Source: Agrobacterium tumefaciens (GTDB taxonomy: Bacteria > Pseudomonadota > Alphaproteobacteria > Rhizobiales > Rhizobiaceae). From it: 64,000 bases of DNA. Under the pieces are notes generated by a model. It did not search any database and was not told where the DNA came from. It worked only from the letters and a program-made list of their open reading frames with translations. Within the stretch, counting starts at the first letter, position 1. Each line of letters begins with the position of its first letter. The stretch covers positions 992,001-1,056,000 of the forward strand of contig CP048485.1 in the NCBI GenBank assembly GCA_025560025.1. Reading direction: 5' to 3'. The translations under genes were made by a program, and so were the position numbers. This document shows, one piece after another, positions 46,001 through 52,384 of this stretch.

Positions 46001-46434
46001 ACGACGATCGCCATCAGGCCGGGAATCGCGGTGAGATCGGCAAGCGAGCCGATGTTCCACAGCGCATTGCCGTAAAGAAGATGCGCGACACCGAGGCCGC
46101 CGAGCGCCCAGATCACCGACATGATCGTCGCGTTGCGAAGCGCGCCGCCGATGGAGCCACCCTCGAGCGACTTCAGGATCATGGCCGGGCTGCGTTTGGA
46201 GCCGTCATTGGCTGCCTCGAGATTGGGCGATTTGGGCGCCTGTTCGGCAGGCGCGCGCGCGGCCTCGGGAGCAGGGGTCTGTCTGCTTGCTTCCTTCAAT
46301 CTGGCCTCCGGCTGCTTCGGCGCTGCAGTTTTCCGCGTCTCCGGCTTTTCTTCGAAAGCGCCAAGCTGCAAGGCGTCTTCCAACGCCTGAAATGCAGTCT
46401 CGTCGACAGAGTCGCTGATCTTGTTATTCGCCAT
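40084..46434 (-). CDS. gpr: Growth Pole Ring-type giant coiled-coil membrane protein (GPR/RgsE)
   Basis: About 2116 residues from ATG 46,434. Low-complexity N-terminus (residues 1-100, Pro/Ala/Glu-rich), two membrane helices (about 103-122 and 138-161), then some 1700 residues of almost uninterrupted helix with apolipoprotein-like 11/22-residue periodicity, an Ala/Pro/Gln linker, and a conserved-looking C-terminal 110 residues (NSLSVDIARAIDHDASVELWRRYQRGERDVFTRR). The size, the apolipoprotein similarity and the genus match the published A. tumefaciens protein that forms a ring at the growing pole, RgsE in Sinorhizobium. The next genes (mrcA, amiC) also serve growth. A divergent HPt gene shares the upstream region. 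Function is from the literature, the match is by recall. Confidence 0.88.
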   Translation of the reverse strand: MANNKISDSVDETAFQALEDALQLGAFEEKPETRKTAAPKQPEARLKEASRQTPAPEAARAPAEQAPKSPNLEAANDGSKRSPAMILKSLEGGSIGGALRNATIMSVIWALGGLGVAHLLYGNALWNIGSLADLTAIPGLMAIVVGILVPVMLFFAFAIMMARARDLRNAARSMAEVALRLAEPETVASDRIMSVGQAVRREVSAMNDGIERTIARATELETLVHSEVNALERSYADNELRVRSLVQELTAERDAIVNHAERIRSSIVGAQEQIKEELSIVGEELSMRIATTGEAFASMIDTRSAALLEKSRASTEAMGSLIAAKTENLLQALNSSGTTISNEFDMRLHNLTSTLDERGEVLLERFAIHASTLDSGVESLNSALEERTRQLNETLSTRTLELNRNIDRGQQIIGGSLDTVLDKLSTTLEEKGLSFRQSLQSTADDAIMDLDLRSGLYEERLQATVGQVNSAFDEHVAEFASAFDQRAGSLDSKLMESLARINETVAGGSEALDTMLSSGLERIGTTMTDQSLALATALGTGQEMLESALETRTREFSDAIGQRTADITNAFANSHEKIDSVLAERSNALFGALSASQDRFDEALASRSLAITGSVSGTAERLAAMLDERAAAINSVVADVERRLSETLETRAAAITGAVSGIEDRISDTLESRTAALHDVVSGAESRIADTLDGRTAALSSAISGVEERIADTMDSRTLSLDMTFANVEERLSETLDSRTSALTGIVASAEEKIAGALDSRTATFGDVVAGAESRIAETLDGRTAALNAVVSGAEERIADALDSRTMALDMAFSGAEEKITEALDTRTAVLGELVAGAESRIAGALDSRTDSLKNVVSGAEERITDVLDSRTMALDMSFSGVEEKIADIIDGRTAALHSAVSGVEDRIASALDSRTSALSGIVSSAEERIADALDSRTLALDMTISGVEERIAEAMDARTSSLSLAAAGVGQRLEATAFTLENALASGHERLETMLGSQAERIAGSLERNSGLIEQSVSGAANRIETVVEDGSSRFAQTVEEGVSRLESNLSQSHEDIRTALDQRHADMAATLSSATTQMGDMLSEQAMMIGTTVASSASMLELSLETQQETLQKAIDGSAATLEERLRNSAGDIAVKIGEAAREIGGATDALSSKIESSIGNVTTRLDETGARIESSLDALQTRVGGDLANVNTSIEDAGRRFADALEDKTAAFARTSDDAAQRITGILDEQAIRVTDTFESRTSRLAETFDAGTARIDERLGTMDRALTIGLENVNRTIEGKASDLAVSLRGAVVSATQSIDEEAVRSSALLAKSGSEFAEQVQAQNEAFTKAIEERSGEIVSRISDAQTRLSGQAAAVAQTFSEAGNIIVNKVAEAEAVVRSQVGVISETLTGVESALDARGESIRSALDNRTRELNSMLASRSAELSRLIEEKAKPVVDEYATIGREAAEKIVSAAQQSAELLSQSNSGMVGMVEQAISDYANAGTDAASKLVAATRQSTDMLSQTHTAMADAVEQGIEKYARSGSDAANKLVAATRQSTDMLSQTHNSMAEIVEQSATNFNSAVERAAQEFGTADAALNASATRFSDSASQAADMVSSSSRLLEGKIDRLSNISGQTLAQVAGIVGRFEEHSKVLSQASELLNAAQSSLVGTLEERQDALRSLSVGLVKRSEEIESAMRNVVGVVETTLNDAEERSQNVAGNLRDNLQASFTDIGRSLDETEQRARSAAQTMRGALLAAGQDASRSIESTLSDAQKYSDELVNRLRGGVESSLSEVDNLLGSASEKSNAAAANLKETLRQAVEEAVSRFAGATDEIRRSSHDIRRELDATRAELKRGAFDLPEEAKESAAAMRRAVSEQIKALQDISQLVGRSTHQMEVSEPVARAIAATQPAAERRVETRPQPAAAAPVQQRPAQPQTAAAPALRGTLPLENRQVENRQAPAPSQTATAPAGRREEGGGWISDLLRGASQETPAASTPRASTEQQPTRAADTRNPRHMVESLNSLSVDIARAIDHDASVELWRRYQRGERDVFTRRLYTLKGQTTFDEIKRKYEREAEFRTAVDRYITDFEKLLADVARTDRDRSVTQSYLTSDTGKVYTMLAHAAGRFN
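43503..44491 (-). repeat. Tandem 22-residue repeats inside gpr
   Basis: Roughly residues 648-978 of the protein consist of about 15 units of 22 residues of the form RTAAL-x(4)-SG-x-E-x-RIADTLDS. The units recur in higher order: RT(M/L)ALDM-type units are numbers 4, 8, 11 and 14. The repeated DNA motif (GTGCGGCTGTCGAGCGC) is very similar between units, so the block may expand or contract by recombination. Confidence 0.85.
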
Positions 46435-46915
46435 GCGGTTACGCCTCGTTACACATACGCCCGGCTTCATGCCGTTGACCACTTGCGACCCGCAAGCGGA
46501 CTGCCGCCATCATGCCAGCGGAACATTATCCCTTATGAGAGAACAATTCCGCCATTTACCAAATCCCGAATTGCTGGTGATCCAGCTTTCGGGCGAAATT
46601 ACATCACTGTGCCGGAATAACAAAGCTTGAGCTCAAGCCCTGCAGGAACGGCAGTACCGTAGTGACACATTTAGGTGTTCGAAACAATTAATGCGGATTT
46701 GCGACGGTAGCGAAGTGTCGGCTTTTTAACAGTTTTTAAACCTCGGTTTCGCTCTGAACGCCTTGTTTCGCATAAGTTTAACATAAATTAACCATAGCAG
46801 AAGATTTTCGCCTGCGTCACGCCGTAATTTAAGCCGATAGCACCGGCTTCAATGCGTAAATACGACACAGATGTGACACGAAACAGGAAACGGCGAGACA
46901 CAAGGAATTTCAGAC
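46435..46915. promoter_or_regulatory. Divergent regulatory region of gpr and the HPt gene, with TTAA pairs
   Basis: 481 bp without an ORF. AT-rich from about 46,680 to 46,800. TTAA-N6-TTAA occurs twice, at 46,726-46,739 and 46,778-46,791, the second continuing as TTAACCAT to 46,795. These are like CtrA sites but with six rather than seven spacer bases. The remaining sequence shows no other pattern. Confidence 0.45.
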
Positions 46916-47284
46916 ATGGCAGCGGTCAGTATTGCTTTCGAAGCTCCGGATAATTGCGGCGGTGCGCCGGCCGCAGGCACAAGGCCCATCGATTTCGATC
47001 ATCTTGCCCGCCAGACGATGGGCGACAAGGATCTCGAAATCGAGGTGCTGAAGCTGTTCAGCCGCAATGCACGCGCAGCCCTTCACGAAATCGCCGGTGC
47101 TGACGACAAGGCTGTCAGGGCAACCGCCCACCGTCTGAAAGGCGCCGCTCAGGCCATCGGCGCATCCGCCGTGTCCACGGCCGCGGCAGCGGTGGAGGAC
47201 AATGGCAACGACAGCGCGGCTATCGCAAGGCTCGCCGCTGCCATTGTTGAAGCGGAAAACTTCATCCTCAAGCTCTGCCGCTGA
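46916..47284 (+). CDS. HPt (histidine phosphotransfer) domain protein
   Basis: 122 residues. After a Gly/Ala-rich start, FDHLARQTMGDKDLEIEVLKLFSRNARAALHEIAGADDKAVRATAHRLKGAAQAIGASAVSTAAAAVED is the four-helix HPt domain with the phosphorylatable His72 in AHRLKGAAQAIGA. No kinase or receiver is attached. It may connect a hybrid kinase with a response regulator; CckA (56,908) is in this window, but its normal partner ChpT has a different fold, so a direct link is not claimed. Divergent from gpr with possible CtrA sites between. Confidence 0.9.
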   Translation: MAAVSIAFEAPDNCGGAPAAGTRPIDFDHLARQTMGDKDLEIEVLKLFSRNARAALHEIAGADDKAVRATAHRLKGAAQAIGASAVSTAAAAVEDNGNDSAAIARLAAAIVEAENFILKLCR

Positions 47285-47314
47285 GGCGGTACCCATCAAA
47301 TTTGCCGTTTTGTG

Positions 47315-47370
47315 AGGCCGGTTGGGTCTGGCGCCCTTGAAGCGGGTTGCCAAGCCGAACCGGCCTTTCT
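47315..47370 (+). terminator. Stem after the HPt gene
   Basis: AGGCCGGTT (47315-47323) and AACCGGCCT (47358-47366) are perfect 9-bp arms with a 34-base loop, then TTCT. A plausible but loose terminator. Confidence 0.45.
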
Positions 47371-47413
47371 ATGTGTTTAGAACAGTTCTTAGATCACATT
47401 TTGGATTTCCGGC

Positions 47414-47734
47414 ATGACAAAACTGACCATCGTTGCCTTTGACGGCACGCCCCATGAACTTGACGTGAGCAACGGTTCCACCGTCATGGAGAACGCCGTG
47501 CGCAACTCCATTCCCGGCATCGATGCGGAATGCGGCGGCGCCTGTGCCTGTGCGACCTGTCATGTCTATGTCGACGATGCATGGGCGGAGCGCGTCGGCG
47601 GGCCTGAGCCGATGGAAGAGGACATGCTGGATTTCGCTTTCGATGTGCGTCCCACTTCGCGTCTTTCCTGTCAGATCAAGATGAATGACGAGTTTGACGG
47701 TCTTGTCGTTCACGTTCCCGAGCGCCAGGGCTGA
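47414..47734 (+). CDS. Adrenodoxin-type [2Fe-2S] ferredoxin
   Basis: 106 residues. Cluster ligands are Cys40, Cys46, Cys49 ([11 protein letters not shown]) and Cys86 (RLSCQIK), i.e. C-x5-C-x2-C-x36-C, the vertebrate-type/adrenodoxin pattern (ISC-type Fdx or FdVI). [23 protein letters not shown] is the typical interaction acidic helix. It serves electron transfer in Fe-S assembly or to P450-type partners. Stands alone here, without iscSUA genes. Start ATG 47,414 follows a weak ribosome site. Confidence 0.95.
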   Translation: MTKLTIVAFDGTPHELDVSNGSTVMENAVRNSIPGIDAECGGACACATCHVYVDDAWAERVGGPEPMEEDMLDFAFDVRPTSRLSCQIKMNDEFDGLVVHVPERQG

Positions 47735-47760
47735 TAAACCCTCGGCATTGCCTGACGCAG

Positions 47761-47940
47761 AAAAAGCCCCGCTCACCTGGTAGCGGGGAGCGGGGCGAGG
47801 CGGGTACGCAGCATGCAGGCGAGGGAGGAAACACCTGCGAGCCCTCAAGTGCGCACCGGGAGAACCGGAGACGGTTAAAACGCCCGACCCGCTGTAAGCT
47901 GCGACCGTTCCAAACCATGTGAACAAGCTACAATGAGTCT
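47761..47940 (-). ncRNA. Candidate small RNA or structured 3' region
   Basis: The minus strand from about 47,940 to 47,761 ends in an intrinsic terminator: AGCGGGG (complement of 47767-47773) pairing with upstream CCCCGCT, then TTTTT (47765-47761). Upstream are several hairpin-forming stretches (CCGG..CCGG near 47,857; GAGGG..CCCTC near 47,824-47,848) and a CCTCCCT loop sequence able to pair with Shine-Dalgarno sequences. No ORF fits. It could be an independent sRNA or the 3' end of the DUF922 transcript 105 bp upstream on the same strand. 5' end not defined. Confidence 0.45.
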
Positions 47941-47981
47941 CGACGACCGCACCATGACGAGAATTCACGGGTGATATCGGA

Positions 47982-47998
47982 CATGACGTTACGTCATG
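47982..47998. repeat. Perfect 17-bp palindrome CATGACGTTACGTCATG
   Basis: Arms CATGACGT (47982-47989) and ACGTCATG (47991-47998) with one central base. It lies between the DUF922 gene end (48,045) and the candidate RNA, about 40-60 bp upstream of the latter, so it is an operator candidate for a transcription factor. No T-run, so not a terminator. Confidence 0.5.
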
Positions 47999-48044
47999 CC
48001 CGTTGCGCTGGGTGAGTTTTTGGCAGGTCGAGAGGTGAGGTCGC

Positions 48045-48671
48045 TTAGCGCCGGTTCTGGCCCTGTTCGAGCCGGTTTTTCAAAAGCCGCGTCATGCGGG
48101 CATCGAAATTTTTCGATTCCACCACATCGAAGCGCATCTGGTCCTTGTCGTGCTCGTCCATCACCGTCTGGGTGATCTTGCCGACCATTTCCTGCAGCGT
48201 CTCGCAGTTTTTCTGCGGGCGAAGCGCCGTTAATTGCCTTTCGAGCGTGCGGGCATGGGTGCGGGCGATTTCCGCGTGGCGTTCCTCGTGGCGCTTGATA
48301 TCGGCAAGCAGCGTGTCCCAGATAAAGGCCAGCTCCGCCGTGGTGCGCCGCCGGTTTTTCCATTGCGGCAGGAGGATGCGGGTATTCAGCACCACCTTCG
48401 CCGTTCCCACGCTGCACAGGCCGTTCTTTTCGACATAGGTGAGCTCGCCGCCGAATTTGATCTCGGTAGCACCCGGATGGCGTGCACCGGTGTTGCGGGT
48501 CAGCGGACCGTGCTTGGAAAGCTGCTGGTCCAGATCGGCGGCGGTTTTGCCGCTGATCGAAAAATAGGAATAGGTTTTGCGGACGATAGTTTCTGAAAAA
48601 GCCGATCCGGGCATGGAAAGGGCCAATGCACCCGTAAGAGCGGTGCAAAGAGCACGTGATGATTTGGTCAT
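48045..48671 (-). CDS. DUF922 secreted protein with HExxH motif
   Basis: 208 residues. Signal peptide (TKSSRALCTALTGALALSMPGSAFS). DUF922 features: TYSYFSISGKTAADLDQQLSKHGPL, ATEIKFGGELTYV, and the putative zinc site HEERH at residues 128-132 (ADIKRHEERHAEIARTHARTL). Two cysteines (87 and 185 region) could pair. The family is annotated as probable Zn-dependent peptidases of the periplasm, without biochemical proof that I know. Upstream of the candidate RNA on the same strand, divergent from folP. Confidence 0.85.
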   Translation of the reverse strand: MTKSSRALCTALTGALALSMPGSAFSETIVRKTYSYFSISGKTAADLDQQLSKHGPLTRNTGARHPGATEIKFGGELTYVEKNGLCSVGTAKVVLNTRILLPQWKNRRRTTAELAFIWDTLLADIKRHEERHAEIARTHARTLERQLTALRPQKNCETLQEMVGKITQTVMDEHDKDQMRFDVVESKNFDARMTRLLKNRLEQGQNRR

Positions 48672-48775
48672 GACCCGGCCTTCCGGTTGAACTTGAAAAA
48701 GGTTTGCTGCATAGGCGGAGCGAAACTTATAAGAATTGGCATAACACTCCGTTATTCCCGAAAGGCGCGTGTTCC

Positions 48776-49636
48776 GTGATAACAGCCGGCAGCAATGTGT
48801 GGCAAGCGGCCCATGGTCGCTCCCTGAAACTTGATGGGCGTGGCCGTATTATGGCCATCGTCAATGCCACGCCCGATTCCTTTTCCGATGGCGGCCGTTA
48901 TCTCGCCGTCGATGCGGCTTTTTCCCATGCGCTGAGCTGTGTGGAGGAGGGCGCCGACATCATCGATATAGGCGGGGAATCCACCCGGCCGGGTGCGGCC
49001 GCAGTAACGGAAGCCGAGGAACAGGACCGGGTGTTGCCCGTCATCGAGAAATTGCGCCGCGAGACGGATGTGCTGATTTCGATCGATACCTATCGCGCTT
49101 CGACAGCGCGGCTGGCGATCGGGACAGGTGCACATATCGTCAATGACGTCTTTGGCCTGCAGAAAGACGCGGAGATGGCTGGTGTGGTCGCCGCCACCCG
49201 CGCCGGCGTCTGCATCATGCATACCGGCCGCGACAGGCAGAAGCTTGCCGATGTCATCGCCGACCAGTTCGAATTCCTCAATCGCTCGCTGGAGATCGCC
49301 GAGGATGCGGGTATTGGCCGCGACGCCATCGTGCTCGATCCCGGTTTCGGTTTCGCGAAGGACGAGAGCGAAAATGTCGCGCTGATGGCGCGTTTCGGCG
49401 AACTGGCTGCTTTCGGACTGCCGGTTCTGGCCGGTACGTCGCGCAAGCGTTTCATCGGGTCGCTGACGGGCCGGGATGCGGCTGAGGAACGCGATATCGG
49501 AACGGCTGCGACCACCGCGATCCTCAGGCTGGCGGGCGCTTCGATTTTTCGCGTGCACAATGTTGCCGCGACACGTGATGCGCTGGCAATCGCCGATGCG
49601 GTTCTTGCCAAAACGTCGGCAAAGGCCGATGCGTAG
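48776..49636 (+). CDS. folP: Dihydropteroate synthase
   Basis: 286 residues if started at GTG 48,776 (preceded by GAAAGG); the longer ORF to 48,704 has no family similarity. Joins p-aminobenzoate to the pterin pyrophosphate; sulfonamide target. Motifs: GRIMAIVNATPDSFSDGGRY, GADIIDIGGESTRPGAAAV, ISIDTYRASTARLAI, IVNDVF, VCIMHTGRD, VLDPGFGFAKDESEN and GTSRKRFIGSLTGRD. First gene of the folP-folB-folK cluster. Confidence 0.95.
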   Translation: MITAGSNVWQAAHGRSLKLDGRGRIMAIVNATPDSFSDGGRYLAVDAAFSHALSCVEEGADIIDIGGESTRPGAAAVTEAEEQDRVLPVIEKLRRETDVLISIDTYRASTARLAIGTGAHIVNDVFGLQKDAEMAGVVAATRAGVCIMHTGRDRQKLADVIADQFEFLNRSLEIAEDAGIGRDAIVLDPGFGFAKDESENVALMARFGELAAFGLPVLAGTSRKRFIGSLTGRDAAEERDIGTAATTAILRLAGASIFRVHNVAATRDALAIADAVLAKTSAKADA

Positions 49637-49714
49637 ATCAATGAGTGCCGGAATGCCGCGTCCCGAAAGTGGTGCGGCTTTCTGGCGAAACAGTCCTGCC
49701 ATGGAGGCGATGCG

Positions 49715-50080
49715 ATGAGCCGCTATACCATCATCCTGAAAAACTGTTCCTTTTTCGCCCGTCATGGTCTTCTCGAGCAGGAGGAGGTGCTGGGCCAGCG
49801 CTTTTTCGTCGATGCCGAGATGGAGGTCGAGGCGGGTGATGCGCTGGAAACAGACGAGATCGAAAATACCGTCGATTATGGCGTCGCCTTCGCCGTCATC
49901 GAAAAGATCGTCGTCGGCCAGCGCCGCTATCTCATCGAAGCTTTGGCGAACGACATCTGCAAGGCGCTGCGCGAGCGTTATCCGCAAATCGTCTGGCTGC
50001 GAATAACGGTGCGCAAACCCTCTGCCCCCGTTCCCGGCATTCTGGACTATGCGCAGGTGAGCGTTGAACACCGTGCCTGA
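49715..50080 (+). CDS. folB: Dihydroneopterin aldolase
   Basis: 121 residues. MSRYTIILKNCSFFARHGLLEQEEVLGQRFFVDAEMEVEAG, NTVDYGVAFAVIEKIV, and YLIEALANDICKALRERYPQIVWLRITVRKPSAPVPGILDYAQVSVE fit FolB: the binding-pocket Glu and Lys are in HGLLEQE and RKPSAPV. ATG 49,715 follows ATGGAGGCGATGCG. It overlaps folK by 17 bp. Confidence 0.96.
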   Translation: MSRYTIILKNCSFFARHGLLEQEEVLGQRFFVDAEMEVEAGDALETDEIENTVDYGVAFAVIEKIVVGQRRYLIEALANDICKALRERYPQIVWLRITVRKPSAPVPGILDYAQVSVEHRA

Positions 50081-50600
50081 AAAGACGACCGTCGCTGCCC
50101 TGGGACTCGGCGGCAATATCGGCAATCCCGCCGCCGCCATGGCGAGAGCCCTGCGCGAACTGGACACGCATGGCGATTGCCGCCTGTTGGCCGTCTCCGG
50201 CCTTTACCGCACGCCACCGTGGGGCAAGACGGATCAGGCGGATTTTTTCAACTGCTGCGCCCTGGTGGAAACCTCGCTTGCGGCGCCTTCGCTGTTAAAA
50301 TTATGCCTCGATATTGAGAAGGGCATGAAGCGTGTGCGGACAGAGCGCTGGGGGCCGCGCACCATCGATATCGATGTGCTGACCTATGGGAATGAATCTC
50401 TCGTAACGGAAAGCATCGAAGTGCCGCATCCGCGCATGACGGAGCGGGCTTTCGTGCTGATGCCGCTTGCCGACATCGCGCCCGATCTTGAAGTCAAAGG
50501 CAAATCCGTCCTGGAATGGCTTCAGCAGGCGGACAGGACGGGCATCATCCGCGCAAACGAAAAGCGGAAGTGGTGGTCACTCCCGCTCGGTGATGAGTAA
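50064..50600 (+). CDS. folK: 2-amino-4-hydroxy-6-hydroxymethyldihydropteridine pyrophosphokinase
   Basis: 178 residues from TTG 50,064 (GTG 50,073 is an alternative). Transfers pyrophosphate from ATP to hydroxymethyldihydropterin, giving the FolP substrate. The pattern VAALGLGGNIGNPAAAMARALREL, SGLYRTPPWGKTDQADFFNCCALVETSL, and RWGPRTIDIDVLTYGNESLVTESIEVPHPRMTERAFVLMPLADIAP is diagnostic. Overlaps the end of folB, so the cluster is a single translational unit. Confidence 0.95.
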   Translation: MNTVPEKTTVAALGLGGNIGNPAAAMARALRELDTHGDCRLLAVSGLYRTPPWGKTDQADFFNCCALVETSLAAPSLLKLCLDIEKGMKRVRTERWGPRTIDIDVLTYGNESLVTESIEVPHPRMTERAFVLMPLADIAPDLEVKGKSVLEWLQQADRTGIIRANEKRKWWSLPLGDE

Positions 50601-50614
50601 CGAGGCTGCAGCCG

Positions 50615-51175
50615 TTACGGCTTGATCGAACCGACGGCCATCTGGTCGATGTCACGCGCCAGCGTCACGCCGATGACCGGGATCATCTGGTCGGCGACCT
50701 TGACGGAAATGGTGATATTCATCGAATTGTCGCTGGAGACACGGGCAACCATCGCACCATTGAGCTTGGCGCGGTTGATGCCGACAACGACCTTGTCGCC
50801 GCTGACCTGTCCGGACGTGATGTCCAGCCCCTTGCCTTCGGCACCGTCGAGGAATTTGCCCTCGTAAGAGTTGCCCTTCTGGCTGATGACGGCGGACATG
50901 GGCTGGCTGAAGACGCCGACGCGGCAGGTGCCGCCGAGCTTGATGCCGGTCTGCTTGTCATCAAGCGGTTCGCCGGTCAGATCGCAGGTGAATTTGGTGC
51001 CCTTGTATTTGCCGGCGACGATTTCGCCCGGGCCTTTCCAGCTGCCGGCTACGGAGCGGAAAAACACGTCGTCGCGGTCGCGCGATGCGGCATGGACGTC
51101 AGACAGGCCGAAACCGCCGCTGACGGACAATATGGCGGCAAGTCCGCCCACAAGCGAAAAGAAGCGCGAATACAT
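50615..51175 (-). CDS. Secreted protein of unknown function
   Basis: 186 residues. Signal peptide MYSRFFSLVGGLAAILSVSGGFGLSDVHA, cut before ASRDRDD. The mature part is beta-rich: FFRSVAGSWKGPGEIVAGKYKGTKFTCDLTGEPLDDKQTGIKLGGTCRVG and later SMNITISVKVADQMIPVIGVTLARD. Two cysteines (about residues 65 and 84) may pair. The pattern 'SWKGPG ... G.IVAGKYKGTKF' resembles a lipocalin-like rhizobial family of unassigned function. It converges with folK, 14 bp away. Confidence 0.75.
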   Translation of the reverse strand: MYSRFFSLVGGLAAILSVSGGFGLSDVHAASRDRDDVFFRSVAGSWKGPGEIVAGKYKGTKFTCDLTGEPLDDKQTGIKLGGTCRVGVFSQPMSAVISQKGNSYEGKFLDGAEGKGLDITSGQVSGDKVVVGINRAKLNGAMVARVSSDNSMNITISVKVADQMIPVIGVTLARDIDQMAVGSIKP

Positions 51176-51304
51176 GATACTTTCCCCGGCGAAGAAGCCT
51201 GTTCGATAGGCCGCAATCTACCGGCGGAATGGTTAATGCTTGGTTTATTTCGCTCTCATTTGCGGCTTCGTCCGTAACCTTTTGAACCGCTCATGTCTTG
51301 CCAC

Positions 51305-52384
51305 TCAGGCTTTTTCACCGCTTTTTCCGCCGCTTAAATCGGGCGTCAGGTCGGACATGAAATCGCCGATCCCCGGACGCTTCACCGCCCTGAACGGCAA
51401 CGGACGGCACAGATCCATGGCCGCAATGCCGATTCGCGCCGTCATCAGGCCGTTGATGACGCCTTCGCCGAGTCGCGCGGAGAGTTTCGAGGCAAGACCG
51501 TGACCGAGAACCTGCTGGGCAAGGCCGTCGCCGACGGCAATCGATCCCGTCACGGCGAGGTGGGCGACGACATCCTTCAGCAGCCGCAACATGCCAAGCG
51601 TGCCGGGACGGCCGCCGTAAAGCTCCGCCATGGCCCGAACCAGCCGTGTCACCTCAAACAGCACGTAAGCGAGATCAACGATTGCACGCGGGCTGACGGC
51701 GGTGACGACGGAGACGCGTTTGGAGGAATTGAGGATCAGGGCGCGCGCCTGCCGGTCGAGCGGCACCAGCAATTCACGTTCGGCAAGCTCGATCAGATGC
51801 GGGCCGTCGATCACATCGTTTTCCGTTTCCTTCAGCGCCGCACGTCCCTTGGCCGTTTCGGCCCGGTGGGAGAGGACAGCATTGAGGCGTGTGACGATGG
51901 CGCGGGCGGGTTTCGGGCTCTTGTCGAGGCTTGCCGTCTCCGCATCAGCCTTCAAGGATTGCACGGCATTGAGCCGCATGATTCCAAAGACTTCCCGCCC
52001 GACGAGGACGAGGACGGCCAGAAGCGCAACGATAAGCGCGATGGTCGCCGTGTAACCAAGCCAGTCTGAGCGGGAAAACAGGTTGCGGATGAGCTGATCC
52101 GCCCAGAGGCCGAAGGCAAGCGAGAACAACACGCCCAATGCGCCGAGTGCGAGTTTGCCGAAGGAGAATCGGCTTTTCTTCGGCGTCGCCACCGGCAAGG
52201 CGGCTGCATCGATTTCTTCCGGTGCGAGAAACGGATCGTCCTCGTCGGGCGTCAGTGAAATCTCGGCACCGAAGCTGCGCGGGGCACGTTTCTGCGTCGC
52301 GGATGGCCGTGCCGTCTCTTCCGTCTCGAGCGTGAAAGCTGCCGGGCGGCGAGCCTGCGGATCGTTGGGTGTGGGAACCTTCAT
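51305..52384 (-). CDS. UPF0283/TIGR01620 membrane protein (YcjF-like)
   Basis: 359 residues. Disordered acidic N-terminus (about 1-70), then two membrane helices (LALGALGVLFSLAFGLWADQLI and LGYTATIALIVALLAVLVLVGREVF, about 77-125), a cytoplasmic region and a third hydrophobic zone (about 255-300, YGGRPGTLGMLRLLKDVVAHLAVTGSIAVGDGLAQQVLG). This is the YcjF family, which sits next to YcjX in most proteobacteria. Start overlaps the stop of ycjX by four bases. Function unknown. Confidence 0.9.
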   Translation of the reverse strand: MKVPTPNDPQARRPAAFTLETEETARPSATQKRAPRSFGAEISLTPDEDDPFLAPEEIDAAALPVATPKKSRFSFGKLALGALGVLFSLAFGLWADQLIRNLFSRSDWLGYTATIALIVALLAVLVLVGREVFGIMRLNAVQSLKADAETASLDKSPKPARAIVTRLNAVLSHRAETAKGRAALKETENDVIDGPHLIELAERELLVPLDRQARALILNSSKRVSVVTAVSPRAIVDLAYVLFEVTRLVRAMAELYGGRPGTLGMLRLLKDVVAHLAVTGSIAVGDGLAQQVLGHGLASKLSARLGEGVINGLMTARIGIAAMDLCRPLPFRAVKRPGIGDFMSDLTPDLSGGKSGEKA

